This document shows, in pieces, positions 26,055-34,544 of a stretch of DNA of 64,000 bases. The first letter of the stretch is position 1; every line of letters starts with the position of its first letter. The DNA is taken from positions 2,046,001 to 2,110,000 of the forward strand of contig NZ_CP049246.1 in NCBI RefSeq assembly GCF_011046555.1, in the 5' to 3' direction. The notes under the pieces are model-generated. The model was not told the DNA's origin and ran no database searches. It saw nothing but the letters and a program-made list of their open reading frames with translations. The translations under genes and the position numbers were made by a program. The stretch is from Sphingobacterium lactis. Its GTDB lineage: Bacteria; Bacteroidota; Bacteroidia; Sphingobacteriales; Sphingobacteriaceae.

Positions 26055-27847
26055 TACGCTACCATTTTTAAAAGTTCCTCGCCTTGACATTCAGCCCAAG
26101 CCTGGACCACATGAGGAACTACACTGTTACCAATAAATTTCTTCTGATCCGATTGATTACCGTACAACTTGTAATCTTTTGGAAACCCCTGAATAAGTTT
26201 CAATTCAGAAACTTTTAGCATTCTCATACGGATATCTGATATACCGTACATAGCCATAAATTCTTTTATCTTTACCATGGTTTCGGAATCATCTTTATAG
26301 ATTTCAATCCTCACGCTTGTATCAATTGAATACTGAATGAAATAAAGTGGAGCTTTGTCTTGTCGTGCAATGATTGTTGGGCAAGGCTGTTCAATATGCA
26401 TCGTATGACCTCCGTGAGAAGGGTTGTATATAAACCCTTTTGCAGTCATCAAAGCGTGTTTGTCCGATGTTAAGATTGTGCCTGCCGGCTGATCGATAGA
26501 TTGATGATTGTGTTCGCCTGAATACTGTTTATCCAACCAATGTGCCTGAACTAACGAAAACCTATCCTTTGTAGGTATCGTATCTAATGGATCATTAATT
26601 GATTCACAACCTTTTTCATTACCATAGTACTTAGTCAGGAAACAAGGATTAACTAAATAATGATGTTTTCTACTTGCCAAAATTGTCGGGACAGGTTCAT
26701 CGACCGATTTGGAAACTCCTTTATAGGAAGATGTAATTACGAAAGGCTCAACATTTACCAACGCTTGATTTGCAGCAGTAGTAATTGTAGCTAATGGGCT
26801 GTTAACTGATGCTATCTTATTCATTGGTCTACCTGAAAAGTATTTGGTAATGAATGAAGTCTGAGCCAAAGCTAGTCTTCCTTGACAAGCTATTGTGGGT
26901 AAAGGATTATCTATTGATTGAGCTGCAACCTTTCCCTGTCGGTTCATAGAGTTATATTTTACTACAAAGGAAGCTTTACCTCCTGCCACTTCTTTGATCA
27001 ATCCTGCATAAATACGTTTGAGGGAATTCTCTACTAATGGTTTTTTACGTCCAAAAATGCTTTCTCCTTCATCCTCAAAATCCAATAGGTCCTTAACGGC
27101 ATTCCATTTCTTCAGATCGCTACCGAATAGGTTTGTTTTATTAGATCCTGTTTTGGAATGTGTAGGTTCTGGCCAAACAATAGGCAGTCCATTTTTGGCA
27201 AAGCACCCGAACAACCTATTACGGGAAGTATAAGCGCCAAAATCAGCTGAATTTAATTCACGCCAATCATCACGGTAACCAAATGACTTGATATGCTCTC
27301 TCCATCTCATCCAATCAATGCCCGATTTCATGCTCAAAGGTTTTCCATTTTCATTTAGTGGACCCCAAGACATAAATTCTACCACGTTTTCAATCTGAAC
27401 ATAATCCGGATTGATAGCAATTACATATCTGTCTAAGTGATCAGCTAAAGTCCTGGAATCTGCATCCCTCGATTGACCTCCTTTAGCCTTACTGAAATTC
27501 GTGCATTCCAAAGAAGCCCAAAGAACAACTTTTGCATTGGGGTAAAGCTTTCTATATGTTTTAACTATTTCAACCAAGGGATCGAGGTGAAGCGTTCTGA
27601 TATCCTCCTCAAAGTGATATACTTCAGGATGGTTTTCCCAATGGCTACGGATAGCTTTGTGATCGTGGTTGACGCAAGCTGCAACGATGGCGATTTGATT
27701 TCCTTCTTTATCCTTTGCTTTTGCAAATCCTGTTGTTGTACCCCCAGCTCCACAGAATAGATCGACCACAATGTATCTAACGGCTTCGGGATTCTTAACC
27801 ATTTGCGGAGTAAACGGTTTATGTTGAAGTATGAATGCGTTTATCAT
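26054..27847 (-). CDS. DNA cytosine-5 methyltransferase with six internal repeats
   Basis: 597 residues. Motif I VVDLFCGAGGTTTGF (27-41), motif IV ASLECTNFS with catalytic Cys115 (Glu in place of the usual Pro), motif VI IENVVEF (152-158), motif VIII YTSRNRLFG (206-214), motifs IX-X IQGFPKDYKLYG and KKFIGNSVVPHVVQAW near the C-terminus. Between VIII and IX, residues about 291-505 are six tandem ~34-residue repeats (F-x-TKYYSG ... SID-P-PTI ... ALV), in the target-recognition position. No restriction partner is next to it, so it is an orphan phage methylase, probably for protection of phage DNA. Both ends overlap neighbours. Confidence 0.93.
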   Translation of the reverse strand: MINAFILQHKPFTPQMVKNPEAVRYIVVDLFCGAGGTTTGFAKAKDKEGNQIAIVAACVNHDHKAIRSHWENHPEVYHFEEDIRTLHLDPLVEIVKTYRKLYPNAKVVLWASLECTNFSKAKGGQSRDADSRTLADHLDRYVIAINPDYVQIENVVEFMSWGPLNENGKPLSMKSGIDWMRWREHIKSFGYRDDWRELNSADFGAYTSRNRLFGCFAKNGLPIVWPEPTHSKTGSNKTNLFGSDLKKWNAVKDLLDFEDEGESIFGRKKPLVENSLKRIYAGLIKEVAGGKASFVVKYNSMNRQGKVAAQSIDNPLPTIACQGRLALAQTSFITKYFSGRPMNKIASVNSPLATITTAANQALVNVEPFVITSSYKGVSKSVDEPVPTILASRKHHYLVNPCFLTKYYGNEKGCESINDPLDTIPTKDRFSLVQAHWLDKQYSGEHNHQSIDQPAGTILTSDKHALMTAKGFIYNPSHGGHTMHIEQPCPTIIARQDKAPLYFIQYSIDTSVRIEIYKDDSETMVKIKEFMAMYGISDIRMRMLKVSELKLIQGFPKDYKLYGNQSDQKKFIGNSVVPHVVQAWAECQGEELLKMVA

Positions 27848-28071
27848 CCTTCCAACTCCTTTCCATCAATAGGTAGGGCGAGGGAGCGAGATGGCGTGCC
27901 ATGACATTTTTTAAACTTCAATCCACTTCCACATTTACAAGTTTCATTTCTTCCTTGTGGCTTATCGGTTTCGGGGTTGTAGTAGCCAACAATGCGCTCT
28001 CTTTTTCCTTGTGGCATTAATGTGGCAAGCCCTGCGTAAACTGCTGCTATTGCTATACTTTTCTTTTCCAT
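27844..28071 (-). CDS. Small SEC-C motif protein
   Basis: 75 residues from the ATG at 28071. The C-terminal CKCGSGLKFKKCH is a SEC-C zinc-binding motif (as at the end of SecA). N-terminus EKKSIAIAAVYAGLATLMP. Overlaps the methyltransferase start by four bases. Likely an adaptor to a nucleic acid or protein partner. Function unknown. Confidence 0.75.
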   Translation of the reverse strand: MEKKSIAIAAVYAGLATLMPQGKRERIVGYYNPETDKPQGRNETCKCGSGLKFKKCHGTPSRSLALPIDGKELEG

Positions 28072-28084
28072 TTGGTTGTGTGGG

Positions 28085-28720
28085 TTATTTGACAGGATGG
28101 TTTCTGTGAGCATCACGCTCTTTCATTTCCCAATCGTAGTCAAGTAAATAATTGTGTGAATTGCCTTTAAGGTTGTATTTCTCTTTGCTGAATGACACCT
28201 TTACAAAGTGCCTAAGTATTGCGTTTCTTGATCGGTTGTAATCGCAACGGTGGATAACTTTTTCATCAAGGCGATAAATGCTGTTTGGCTTGCATTTGAG
28301 AGGTTCGGAATGATAGAATAATCTATTCATTTGATCGATACTTTCCTCGTGGTCTTGAACTAATTCAAATTCACCTGTCACGTATTCAGTAGGTATGCAA
28401 TCGCACCAAATGTAATTGATGTCCTCAGTCATAAATCCATCGCAATGCCAGCCAAAACGATTAAGGTTTTCACCGCTCGGAACGTAAAGGCATTTTGCTG
28501 TTAGGTAGATGTAGTAACCATTTAAGTTTGCATCAATGTTTTTACCAAAGTCGTAGCAACACAAATTAATTATGCTTCGCAAATTGTTTAGCCTTTCGGG
28601 GACAGCGAATCTTACTGTCTCTTTTAAGTGTATAGGCAAATATTGATAGAAATACATTTCTGAATTATCGACGATAACATCTGATGCTATTTCGATTGGT
28701 TCACTTCCGTATATTTTCAT
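28085..28720 (-). CDS. Possible 2OG-Fe(II) oxygenase-like phage protein
   Basis: 211 residues. Seen: RFGWHCDGF gives an HxD pair (His92, Asp94), VIHR gives a distal His157, and ILRHFVKVSFS gives Arg170 thirteen residues later. HxD...H...R with this spacing is the iron/2-oxoglutarate layout of the dioxygenase superfamily, and the C-terminal strand resembles it. No close family named. In an operon with a C5 methyltransferase it could oxidise a DNA base, but that is inference. It may also be a protein or small-molecule hydroxylase. Confidence 0.5.
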   Translation of the reverse strand: MKIYGSEPIEIASDVIVDNSEMYFYQYLPIHLKETVRFAVPERLNNLRSIINLCCYDFGKNIDANLNGYYIYLTAKCLYVPSGENLNRFGWHCDGFMTEDINYIWCDCIPTEYVTGEFELVQDHEESIDQMNRLFYHSEPLKCKPNSIYRLDEKVIHRCDYNRSRNAILRHFVKVSFSKEKYNLKGNSHNYLLDYDWEMKERDAHRNHPVK

Positions 28721-28995
28721 GGCAGTAACTCAAAAATGTGCATACCTAAGTCCATGCCGACATGAATATCTGCACGACCAATAAATTCCAATTTGCTGAC
28801 ATCACCACAATCAAACTTTTGACCTGTTTTGTACAGTCTGAAATTGCGTTCTACGTTTGGCGCATCCAATTCGACTATTGCCCAAATAGCAACAAAACCT
28901 TCTTGATTCTCGCCTTTGATAATCTTTGCCCCGTAAGGCATTTCTATTGTGGACTCCTCTTTCATTGGGAGGATAAATTTGTGTATTGCTTTCAT
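28717..28995 (-). CDS. DUF7352-like small phage protein
   Basis: 92 residues, KAIHKFILPMKEESTIEMP, GAKIIKGENQEGFVAIWAIV, ERNFRLYKTGQ, ending VGMDLGMHIFELLP. This matches a widely spread small phage protein of unknown role. Overlaps the next gene's ATG by four bases. Confidence 0.7.
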   Translation of the reverse strand: MKAIHKFILPMKEESTIEMPYGAKIIKGENQEGFVAIWAIVELDAPNVERNFRLYKTGQKFDCGDVSKLEFIGRADIHVGMDLGMHIFELLP

Positions 28996-29013
28996 TCTTC
29001 TAATAGTTAAGTT

Positions 29014-29625
29014 TTACGAAGCCAATGACCTCAGTTTCTTTTCCTGTTCTTCTTTCCATGCCGACCGGATTTCCTCGTTGCTCCGGGGATCGTCAAGCTC
29101 CACGAACTTGATCGTGTTCTTGTTGTCGTACATGGGTACGGAGCGCATTGCTTTGGGTTGTTTGGTTTCAAAGATTTTTTCGCCCTTCTGTAGCTTTACA
29201 TGACCTTTTTGCATTACTTCTAAAGATTGCTCCTTATCCTTTTTCTCCTTAGCTTTTGGTAGGGGCTTAGGAGTTGCTTTAGGAACACAGGATGAACCAC
29301 GTTTCCGGTAATCGCTCTGTTTGAAGTCCTTCTCCAATGGATGACCGATCAATAATTTGGATAGGTAGGATGGGTCCTTACCGTATTTCTTGGCTAATTC
29401 AATCCGGGTAAGGGTTAAACGCTCCTTAGCTATCTGTTCAATGAATTGAAGTCTTTTGGTTTGTCGGGAAAGGTCCTTTAGTGGCATACCTTTGCTTATC
29501 TTTTCCGCATACCGGGCTACGGTCATGGGAGATACTTTTGTTTCTCTCGCTATATCAGCAAATGTTTTATTTGTGGAAAGCAGCTTAACAATTAAGTCTG
29601 TCTGTTCCTTAGTTACTCTTGCCAT
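29014..29625 (-). CDS. Helix-turn-helix DNA-binding protein
   Basis: 203 residues from the ATG at 29625. Two HTH-like segments: NKTFADIARETKVSPMTVAR (about 19-38) and RIELAKKYGKDPSYLSKLL (about 72-90), then a Lys/Pro-rich linker and a short acidic C-terminus SNEEIRSAWKEEQEKK. May be an early-gene regulator or replication accessory. An in-frame upstream start gives an improbable extension. Confidence 0.65.
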   Translation of the reverse strand: MARVTKEQTDLIVKLLSTNKTFADIARETKVSPMTVARYAEKISKGMPLKDLSRQTKRLQFIEQIAKERLTLTRIELAKKYGKDPSYLSKLLIGHPLEKDFKQSDYRKRGSSCVPKATPKPLPKAKEKKDKEQSLEVMQKGHVKLQKGEKIFETKQPKAMRSVPMYDNKNTIKFVELDDPRSNEEIRSAWKEEQEKKLRSLAS

Positions 29626-29630
29626 AAGAA

Positions 29631-30038
29631 TTAAATGTTTGATAGTCTTGAATAAGAAAGTCCTAGCTTTCGGGCTAGGACTGGGTTCTGTTCGATATGT
29701 TGATGATGTGGCCAACAAAGTGATTTGAAATATCTTCGGTCGGTCAAAAGAGTTCCTATCCTTCCTTTTGCATGATGTAGTGTTACCTCCATGCTATTGC
29801 ATCCGGGATACATACAAACAGGATTTTCAGATAGGAAACGAGCTTTAACTATTCTGTATTCTCGTTCTTGTTGGGTGAGCTTTTTTGACTTCTTTCGAAT
29901 TGGAGCTTTTAACGGTTTCTTTTTCCAACTCTTTAACTTAGACTTCCAATAGCATTGCTGACAACGTTTAAGGGCATAGACTAACCTTAGCTGATTACAT
30001 TCTATGCAATTAGCTGTTTTTCTTTTAATCGTCGTCAT
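29631..30038 (-). CDS. HNH-like zinc protein (NinG-type candidate)
   Basis: 135 residues. N-terminal zinc ribbon CIECNQLRL then CQQCYWKSK, basic middle with many Lys, then CMYPGC, LHHAKGRIG and KSLCWPHHQHIEQNP, an HNH/treble-clef nuclease core. In lambda-like recombination modules NinG occupies such a place. Near rusA and ERF, so a recombination role is likely. Confidence 0.7.
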   Translation of the reverse strand: MTTIKRKTANCIECNQLRLVYALKRCQQCYWKSKLKSWKKKPLKAPIRKKSKKLTQQEREYRIVKARFLSENPVCMYPGCNSMEVTLHHAKGRIGTLLTDRRYFKSLCWPHHQHIEQNPVLARKLGLSYSRLSNI

Positions 30039-30186
30039 GTGTTAAAACTTTAAAGAAAAATGAGAGTTGACCGTAAAAGACAAATACCCATTTCCAATCA
30101 AAGCCAAATAGATTGCCGATACCATATGCAATGAAAAATCCGAAAGAGCAAAGGACGATTGCGAATATTAATTTTAATAAAAACAT
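30025..30186 (-). CDS. Small membrane protein overlapping the HNH gene
   Basis: 53 residues: FLLKLIFAIVLCSFGFFIAY helix, GIGNLFGFDWKWVF, second hydrophobic stretch, ends HDDD. It starts four bases before rusA's end region (30191) and overlaps the HNH start by 14 bases. Operon-type coupling suggests it is translated. Function unknown. Confidence 0.5.
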   Translation of the reverse strand: MFLLKLIFAIVLCSFGFFIAYGIGNLFGFDWKWVFVFYGQLSFFFKVLTHDDD

Positions 30187-30190
30187 AATT

Positions 30191-30595
30191 TTAAAGTGTA
30201 ATAATTTCTACTTCTGTTTTAGGTGTTCCATCTGTGTAGACTTTCAAAGCTTCGGTTAAGCAAATGCAGCTATCATCTTTCCAATAGACAGTGTTTAAAG
30301 CGTCACAAACGAATTTTATTAAATTGTCTATGTCAGGTCGAGCAGTATGATAAATCGGTGCTGTAGCCTTTAAAACCGTGCTGTTCTTTCCTGTTCCAAA
30401 GTGTGACTTTGGCCGTGGGAAACTGAAAGTAATTTTTAGATGGATCGGTTGATCGAGTGGGGCAGGTGGGGCATTCTTTTTGACTTGCCAAAGGAAGTCG
30501 CTTTTGTCATTCTTGCTAGGGTCGTAATTGAAACCTTTCCCCATCCTGTGACGTTTTAAGGCTTTCGGTTCCCCTAGTACTTCAAAGCTAATCAT
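30191..30595 (-). CDS. rusA: RusA-family Holliday junction resolvase
   Basis: 134 residues. PF05866 features: GEPKALKRHRMGKGF at the start, the catalytic RPDIDNLIKFVCDALN (two Asp) and YWKDDSCICLTEALK (two Asp). Resolves recombination junctions before packaging. Part of the recombination set with ERF. Overlaps the preceding gene by eight bases. Confidence 0.92.
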   Translation of the reverse strand: MISFEVLGEPKALKRHRMGKGFNYDPSKNDKSDFLWQVKKNAPPAPLDQPIHLKITFSFPRPKSHFGTGKNSTVLKATAPIYHTARPDIDNLIKFVCDALNTVYWKDDSCICLTEALKVYTDGTPKTEVEIITL

Positions 30596-30845
30596 ATTTC
30601 AAAATCAAAAGTTCAAAGAAGTAATTCAGCCAAACTTCATCCTCCTGGGGGCCCGAAGGATCCTCAATGAGCGTTAGCTGCCCTTGTTGGAAAACTAAGT
30701 AAACGTGTCCATGTGAATGGAAATCGTAGTACATATCCTTATCGTAAGGGATATTGTTTTTTCTTGCTCTAGAAATTACTTCTCCAAGCATTTCATGTCC
30801 GTATATGTGTACATGGACATTGTCTATTGTTTTGTTATCTGACAT
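30588..30845 (-). CDS. Hypothetical protein
   Basis: 85 residues, SDNKTIDNVHVHIYGHEML then YYDFHSHGHVYLVFQQGQL. His-rich, acidic C-terminal part. No family recognised. Sits between 30858 and rusA in the early operon. Confidence 0.6.
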   Translation of the reverse strand: MSDNKTIDNVHVHIYGHEMLGEVISRARKNNIPYDKDMYYDFHSHGHVYLVFQQGQLTLIEDPSGPQEDEVWLNYFFELLILKYD

Positions 30846-30857
30846 AATTTAGAATTG

Positions 30858-31595
30858 TTAAGATTTTTTATTTAAGAATTTTCTTTCCAAGAACTCTGTA
30901 AATCCTAGCACTTTATCGCCTAATTTCAAGAATCTTCCAGAAGTATTTTTGATACCGAATTTTGAATGCAGATTGTCAAATTGCCTTATGCATCTTTGTG
31001 TAAAAACTTCTCCTTCGGTTTTAATCCTTTCAACTTTTTCAATTTCTGGTGCTTTCTTTTCTCCAATTGCTTTTTTGATTGCTGCAATAACGTCTGGATG
31101 ATAGCCTTCGCCGATAGGATTTTCTTTAATTTCCTCTCTATGTTTAGCCAATCTCAATTGTTCATACTCATTCATTCTATCTTGGGAATATTCTTCCATC
31201 CTAGATAGTATTAATTGGCCGTCTACGCTATCATAAAACTTGCCGTAATGTCCTAGCTTCATTTTGTCAAAAAAGAGCTTTAAATCGGCTAAATTGAAGT
31301 GAGGGAAATATTTGAGTATGTAGATTGACGTTTGATTGGTTTGTGAAGCGTTCATAATCTTGCCTACATTTAGAAATTCAACCAAATCCGTGATGAATTC
31401 TTGAACCACTAAGTGAGCTACTTCGGAATCCTGTTTTCTAATTTTAGCTATTGAAGGGAGATTACTCTGGATTACTTGTTGTATACTTCGATAGTCGATC
31501 GGCAAGAGCCTGTTGATTAGCGATCCTGAACTCTCGAACTTCTTCAACTCGTTCTTGTCTTGATTGAACACCGAAATTTGATTTTGATTTTCCAT
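30858..31595 (-). CDS. Hypothetical early phage protein
   Basis: 245 residues if started at the ATG at 31595. Helical, with RSIQQVIQSNLPSIAKIRK, YFPHFNLADLKLFFDKMK and YGKFYDSVDGQLILSRMEEY, a pattern of Bacteroidota phage proteins coded next to DUF6291 replication proteins. The start lies 134 bases inside the previous gene in another frame, unusually deep, so the real start may be further down. Confidence 0.6.
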   Translation of the reverse strand: MENQNQISVFNQDKNELKKFESSGSLINRLLPIDYRSIQQVIQSNLPSIAKIRKQDSEVAHLVVQEFITDLVEFLNVGKIMNASQTNQTSIYILKYFPHFNLADLKLFFDKMKLGHYGKFYDSVDGQLILSRMEEYSQDRMNEYEQLRLAKHREEIKENPIGEGYHPDVIAAIKKAIGEKKAPEIEKVERIKTEGEVFTQRCIRQFDNLHSKFGIKNTSGRFLKLGDKVLGFTEFLERKFLNKKS

Positions 31596-32316
31596 TGAAA
31601 TTTTTGTTTTCATTTTTTGACCATGTAATTAATCTTCTGCCCACATCGAAAACTTTTTGCATTTCGAAACGCATTTTTTTTCCATTCGAATTTTTCTCAG
31701 TCCAATACCTCCAAAAATCATTAAGTGTGTCACTGGAATATTTTTCTTTGAATGGCGCTATCTGTAATCGAAATTCTTCCAATCGATCTTCAATATTTTT
31801 TTTTGTTTGTGTGGACGAAAATTTATTTTCGGCACTAACACTATTAATAGATATATCTGTATCTTTTACTGTTTCTTTAACTATATCTATTACTGTATCT
31901 GTTACTATATCTTTAACAGCGATATTTGCGACTGTTTGCGATTTTGACGTATCGCTATTATCGCATAGCGATTTGTTGCGAGAATTAGCGATTTTTTGAG
32001 CTTCTTCAAGAGTGATTTCCTTTTTTTCAAACATCTTGTACAAATCAATATGCCATCTTTTCAAATTTCCGATCACACCGCTATTGCTTCTTTCGGACTT
32101 GGTATTCTCGTATCTTTTTAGATCTCGCTTAAGTTGCTTCTTTATTGGTTCGAATGCCATGATAAGAAGTCTTTCATTATTCTCGAATTCTGGGTTTTTA
32201 TCGTTGACATAAGAGAAGATGTGCTTTATTAATTTTCCTGCTTCTTCATCCGACAATAAATCAAATTGAGACTCCCAATCAGCGTAAACCACAAATGCTT
32301 TCTTGTCCTCTGCCAT
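31462..32316 (-). CDS. DUF6291-like replication-associated protein
   Basis: 284 residues. N-terminal ~85 residues (KKAFVVYADWESQFDLLSDE, AGKLIKHIFSYVNDKNP, MAFEPIKKQLKRDLKRY) match DUF6291, found in phage replisome organiser-like proteins. A Thr/Val/Asp-rich linker (DIVTDTVIDIVKETVKDTD) leads to a C-terminal helical part with FWRYWTEKNSNGKKMRFEMQ, resembling DnaD/DnaT-like tails. Likely loads helicase or primase at the phage origin. Confidence 0.75.
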   Translation of the reverse strand: MAEDKKAFVVYADWESQFDLLSDEEAGKLIKHIFSYVNDKNPEFENNERLLIMAFEPIKKQLKRDLKRYENTKSERSNSGVIGNLKRWHIDLYKMFEKKEITLEEAQKIANSRNKSLCDNSDTSKSQTVANIAVKDIVTDTVIDIVKETVKDTDISINSVSAENKFSSTQTKKNIEDRLEEFRLQIAPFKEKYSSDTLNDFWRYWTEKNSNGKKMRFEMQKVFDVGRRLITWSKNENKNFNGKSKSNFGVQSRQERVEEVREFRIANQQALADRLSKYTTSNPE

Positions 32317-32318
32317 TG

Positions 32319-32705
32319 CTACTCCTTTCTTAACTTTTCGTGCGTTTTCTCCCTTTCTTCCTGGATAACCTTTGTAAGGTTTGATATAGATTGAGTGTCG
32401 AGGAAAACCAATGACTTGATAAGTTCGTAGACTTCCGTAAAGTGTTCGTACTCCATGTACTCTGCTTTATCTTCTTTGAGCCTTACAGCTTCCCCAAGGG
32501 ATTTGATTATATCTTCCGATAGTTTGTATATCTGATCTCCCTTTGATGCAATCTGTGGCTTTAAAAAGTTAGTTCCTTTGATGGAGGAATAATATCCTAT
32601 TTGGATGATCTTGCCAAGTATGTGAATGGTAGCTAAGTCTCTAAAAAGATTATCCCTTTTTTGCTCTAATAATAACTTAGGTCGAGGAATTGTTATTGAA
32701 TTCAT
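32319..32705 (-). CDS. Hypothetical protein
   Basis: 128 residues from the ATG at 32705, which overlaps the previous stop (ATGA). Helical, NSITIPRPKLLLEQKRDNLF then LEDI/IKSLGEAVRLKEDKAEYMEY. Unknown. Two bases upstream of the DUF6291 gene. Confidence 0.6.
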   Translation of the reverse strand: MNSITIPRPKLLLEQKRDNLFRDLATIHILGKIIQIGYYSSIKGTNFLKPQIASKGDQIYKLSEDIIKSLGEAVRLKEDKAEYMEYEHFTEVYELIKSLVFLDTQSISNLTKVIQEEREKTHEKLRKE

Positions 32706-32959
32706 GCTGACCTCCTTTTTGTCCAATCAGGTGCAGTATATCCTGCAAATGTTAACTTTTGCTTTTCCACATCGACAATTGTCAATATTGATTGGAATCT
32801 ATTTTCCTTGGCTTCATTTACCTTATCCAATGCCATTTCTAGCGTCTTAAATCGAAATGGTGCAAGCTGCAGCTCGGGGCAGGTAACTTTATAAGGTTTT
32901 TCACTGTCGATTTTATCAAACCTGGTGAAAACAGGTCTTGATTTTGGTTTTACTGACAT
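32702..32959 (-). CDS. Hypothetical protein
   Basis: 85 residues, SVKPKSRPVFTRFDKIDSEK, VTCPELQLAPFRFKTLEMAL, ends WTKRRSA. Soluble, no domain named. Overlaps neighbours at both ends (4 and 10 bases). Confidence 0.6.
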   Translation of the reverse strand: MSVKPKSRPVFTRFDKIDSEKPYKVTCPELQLAPFRFKTLEMALDKVNEAKENRFQSILTIVDVEKQKLTFAGYTAPDWTKRRSA

Positions 32960-33309
32960 AATGATAATTCGTTTTGGATTTCCTTCATTCGGTTAGTTAA
33001 TTGTTCCTTTCGGGTCATGATTATCTTGGACCCCTTAAGATTGTTTTCCCATATATCTATTAGGGAATCATGAACTACTAAAAGATCATCCTGTGTTATG
33101 TGGTTGGGGCAAACGGATACGCTAGTCCAATCCTTATTTGAAGTGCAGTCGAATTGGCTACTGGAGAACACCTTGTAAAATACATGGATGTAAGATGGGT
33201 GTATTGTTAAGTTTACCTCTCCAAATCTGAAACTAAGAGGTGATTTGATATTGTCTATCAATGGTAGAAACCTAGTCTCTATCAATTGAATTATTTCCTT
33301 GATTTCCAT
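32950..33309 (-). CDS. Hypothetical protein
   Basis: 119 residues, EIKEIIQLIETRFLPLIDNI, VNLTIHPSYIHVFYKVFSSS, C-terminal helix with TRKEQLTNRMKEIQNELSL. Unknown function, early operon. Confidence 0.6.
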   Translation of the reverse strand: MEIKEIIQLIETRFLPLIDNIKSPLSFRFGEVNLTIHPSYIHVFYKVFSSSQFDCTSNKDWTSVSVCPNHITQDDLLVVHDSLIDIWENNLKGSKIIMTRKEQLTNRMKEIQNELSLCQ

Positions 33310-33315
33310 TTTGGT

Positions 33316-33570
33316 TTAATTGGAATCGGGGATCTGATAATTAAGATATACAGCGCATATCCTTATTATGTCCTCGATGTAGTCAGAAAATTGAGTTTTT
33401 GTTAAATCCTTTGTGGATGGAGTGTTAAGAATGGTTTTGAAAAATTTATGCACTAATATTGGATTACTGTATCGCTCTCTTTCCCATCCGGCTTCTATGA
33501 GAGCGATTGAGGCGTGGTGGATGATTATTGACCAATAGTAAGCATTTGCATCAATTGATCTTTTAGCCAT
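33316..33570 (-). CDS. NinB-like small protein (weak)
   Basis: 84 residues from the ATG at 33570. KRSIDANAYYWSIIIHHASI, then LVHKFFKTILNTPSTKDLTK and QFSDYIEDIIRI. The QN/DANAYYW opening and YIE helix are reminiscent of lambda NinB-type recombination proteins, but the protein is short and the match weak. Overlaps the homing endonuclease end by eight bases. Confidence 0.5.
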   Translation of the reverse strand: MAKRSIDANAYYWSIIIHHASIALIEAGWERERYSNPILVHKFFKTILNTPSTKDLTKTQFSDYIEDIIRICAVYLNYQIPDSN

Positions 33571-34060
33571 GATTTGAAAATTCACCAAAATAAATATCAG
33601 AAGCTTTTACATATGCCTTATGAGCTTCATTCGGACAATCAAATAAACCTAAGTGCTTTTGTTTTTTTTCTACATATATTGTAGCCCTCCATTTACGTTT
33701 TGATTTTTGCCAACAGACACCTTTGTAACCAGATTTGTTTGTAGATCTTATCGTTTGGTTTTTTAGATTTTCGGAATGAAAACAAGCTCTAAGATTTATT
33801 TTTCTGTTATCCGACCTGTTACCATTAATATGGTCAATTTCTTTATTTTCATAGTCTTTAACAATTAACCTGTGCATTCTTAAGGTTATTTGTTTTCCAC
33901 CTTTAACTATTGTTGTTCTTGCATAACCATTATCGTAACACCAAGTGTAGTTTTTAATAATTGGTAAGTCATCAAAATCTATTAAAGCAAACTTTCCTTG
34001 TGTTAATGGTATAGATACTGTGCCATCGAAATTATCAATGTATTTACCTTTTCTATTCAT
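33563..34060 (-). CDS. HNH homing-type endonuclease with AP2-like DNA-binding domain
   Basis: 165 residues. HNH_3 core LRMHRLIVKDYENKEIDHIN then GNRSDNRKINLRACFHSENL. C-terminal AP2/integrase-type domain SGYKGVCWQKSKRKWRATI and KHLGLFDCPNEAHKAY. This is the usual free-standing phage HNH-AP2 homing nuclease, an intruder between early genes. Confidence 0.9.
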   Translation of the reverse strand: MNRKGKYIDNFDGTVSIPLTQGKFALIDFDDLPIIKNYTWCYDNGYARTTIVKGGKQITLRMHRLIVKDYENKEIDHINGNRSDNRKINLRACFHSENLKNQTIRSTNKSGYKGVCWQKSKRKWRATIYVEKKQKHLGLFDCPNEAHKAYVKASDIYFGEFSNHG

Positions 34061-34070
34061 TTTAACATAT

Positions 34071-34538
34071 TTACTTAATGCTTATAGCCAATCCCATTTT
34101 ACCCTTTTGAATTGGAGGTTTTATTTCCACTCCGTTTTCATCAAATATTGGTTTAGTTATGGTTTTTAAAAACTTCTCACGATCTTTTTTCTTTTTGTCC
34201 AATTCTGCAATCTGTTGTGATAGTTTATTCCATTCTTCATCATCGCAGGTTGTAAAGTCATAAGAAACCCCTGTCATTTTCTCTGTAATATCACACCCAT
34301 ATTTCTTATAAACTTCTCCTTTACCTAATCTTGTTTCCTGTTCGGCATAAGGTCTGATCGTCTTTTCAAGTTGAGCAAACAATTCTTGACCTTTTTTAGC
34401 TGTAATAAAGAGCTTTAAGGCATCTGTGTGTCCTTCTGAAAGGTTTCGCTTTGCCTGCTCCACATATTTACTTATATAGTCTTTATTAAGGTCTAATAGG
34501 ATAGTAGGGGTTACCTGTATTTCAAATTCTTGGTTCAT
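34071..34538 (-). CDS. Hypothetical early protein next to ERF
   Basis: 155 residues. Coiled-coil character (EWNKLSQQIAELDKKKKDRE), KYGCDITEKMTGVSYDFTTC and a Lys-rich tail. Such proteins often precede or follow ERF or nuclease-inhibitor genes in phages. Role unknown. Confidence 0.6.
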   Translation of the reverse strand: MNQEFEIQVTPTILLDLNKDYISKYVEQAKRNLSEGHTDALKLFITAKKGQELFAQLEKTIRPYAEQETRLGKGEVYKKYGCDITEKMTGVSYDFTTCDDEEWNKLSQQIAELDKKKKDREKFLKTITKPIFDENGVEIKPPIQKGKMGLAISIK

Positions 34539-34544
34539 GATTAA

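Noticed and set aside
26054..27847. Restriction-modification system
   Set aside because: No endonuclease gene lies next to the methylase; HNH proteins nearby look like homing or recombination nucleases.
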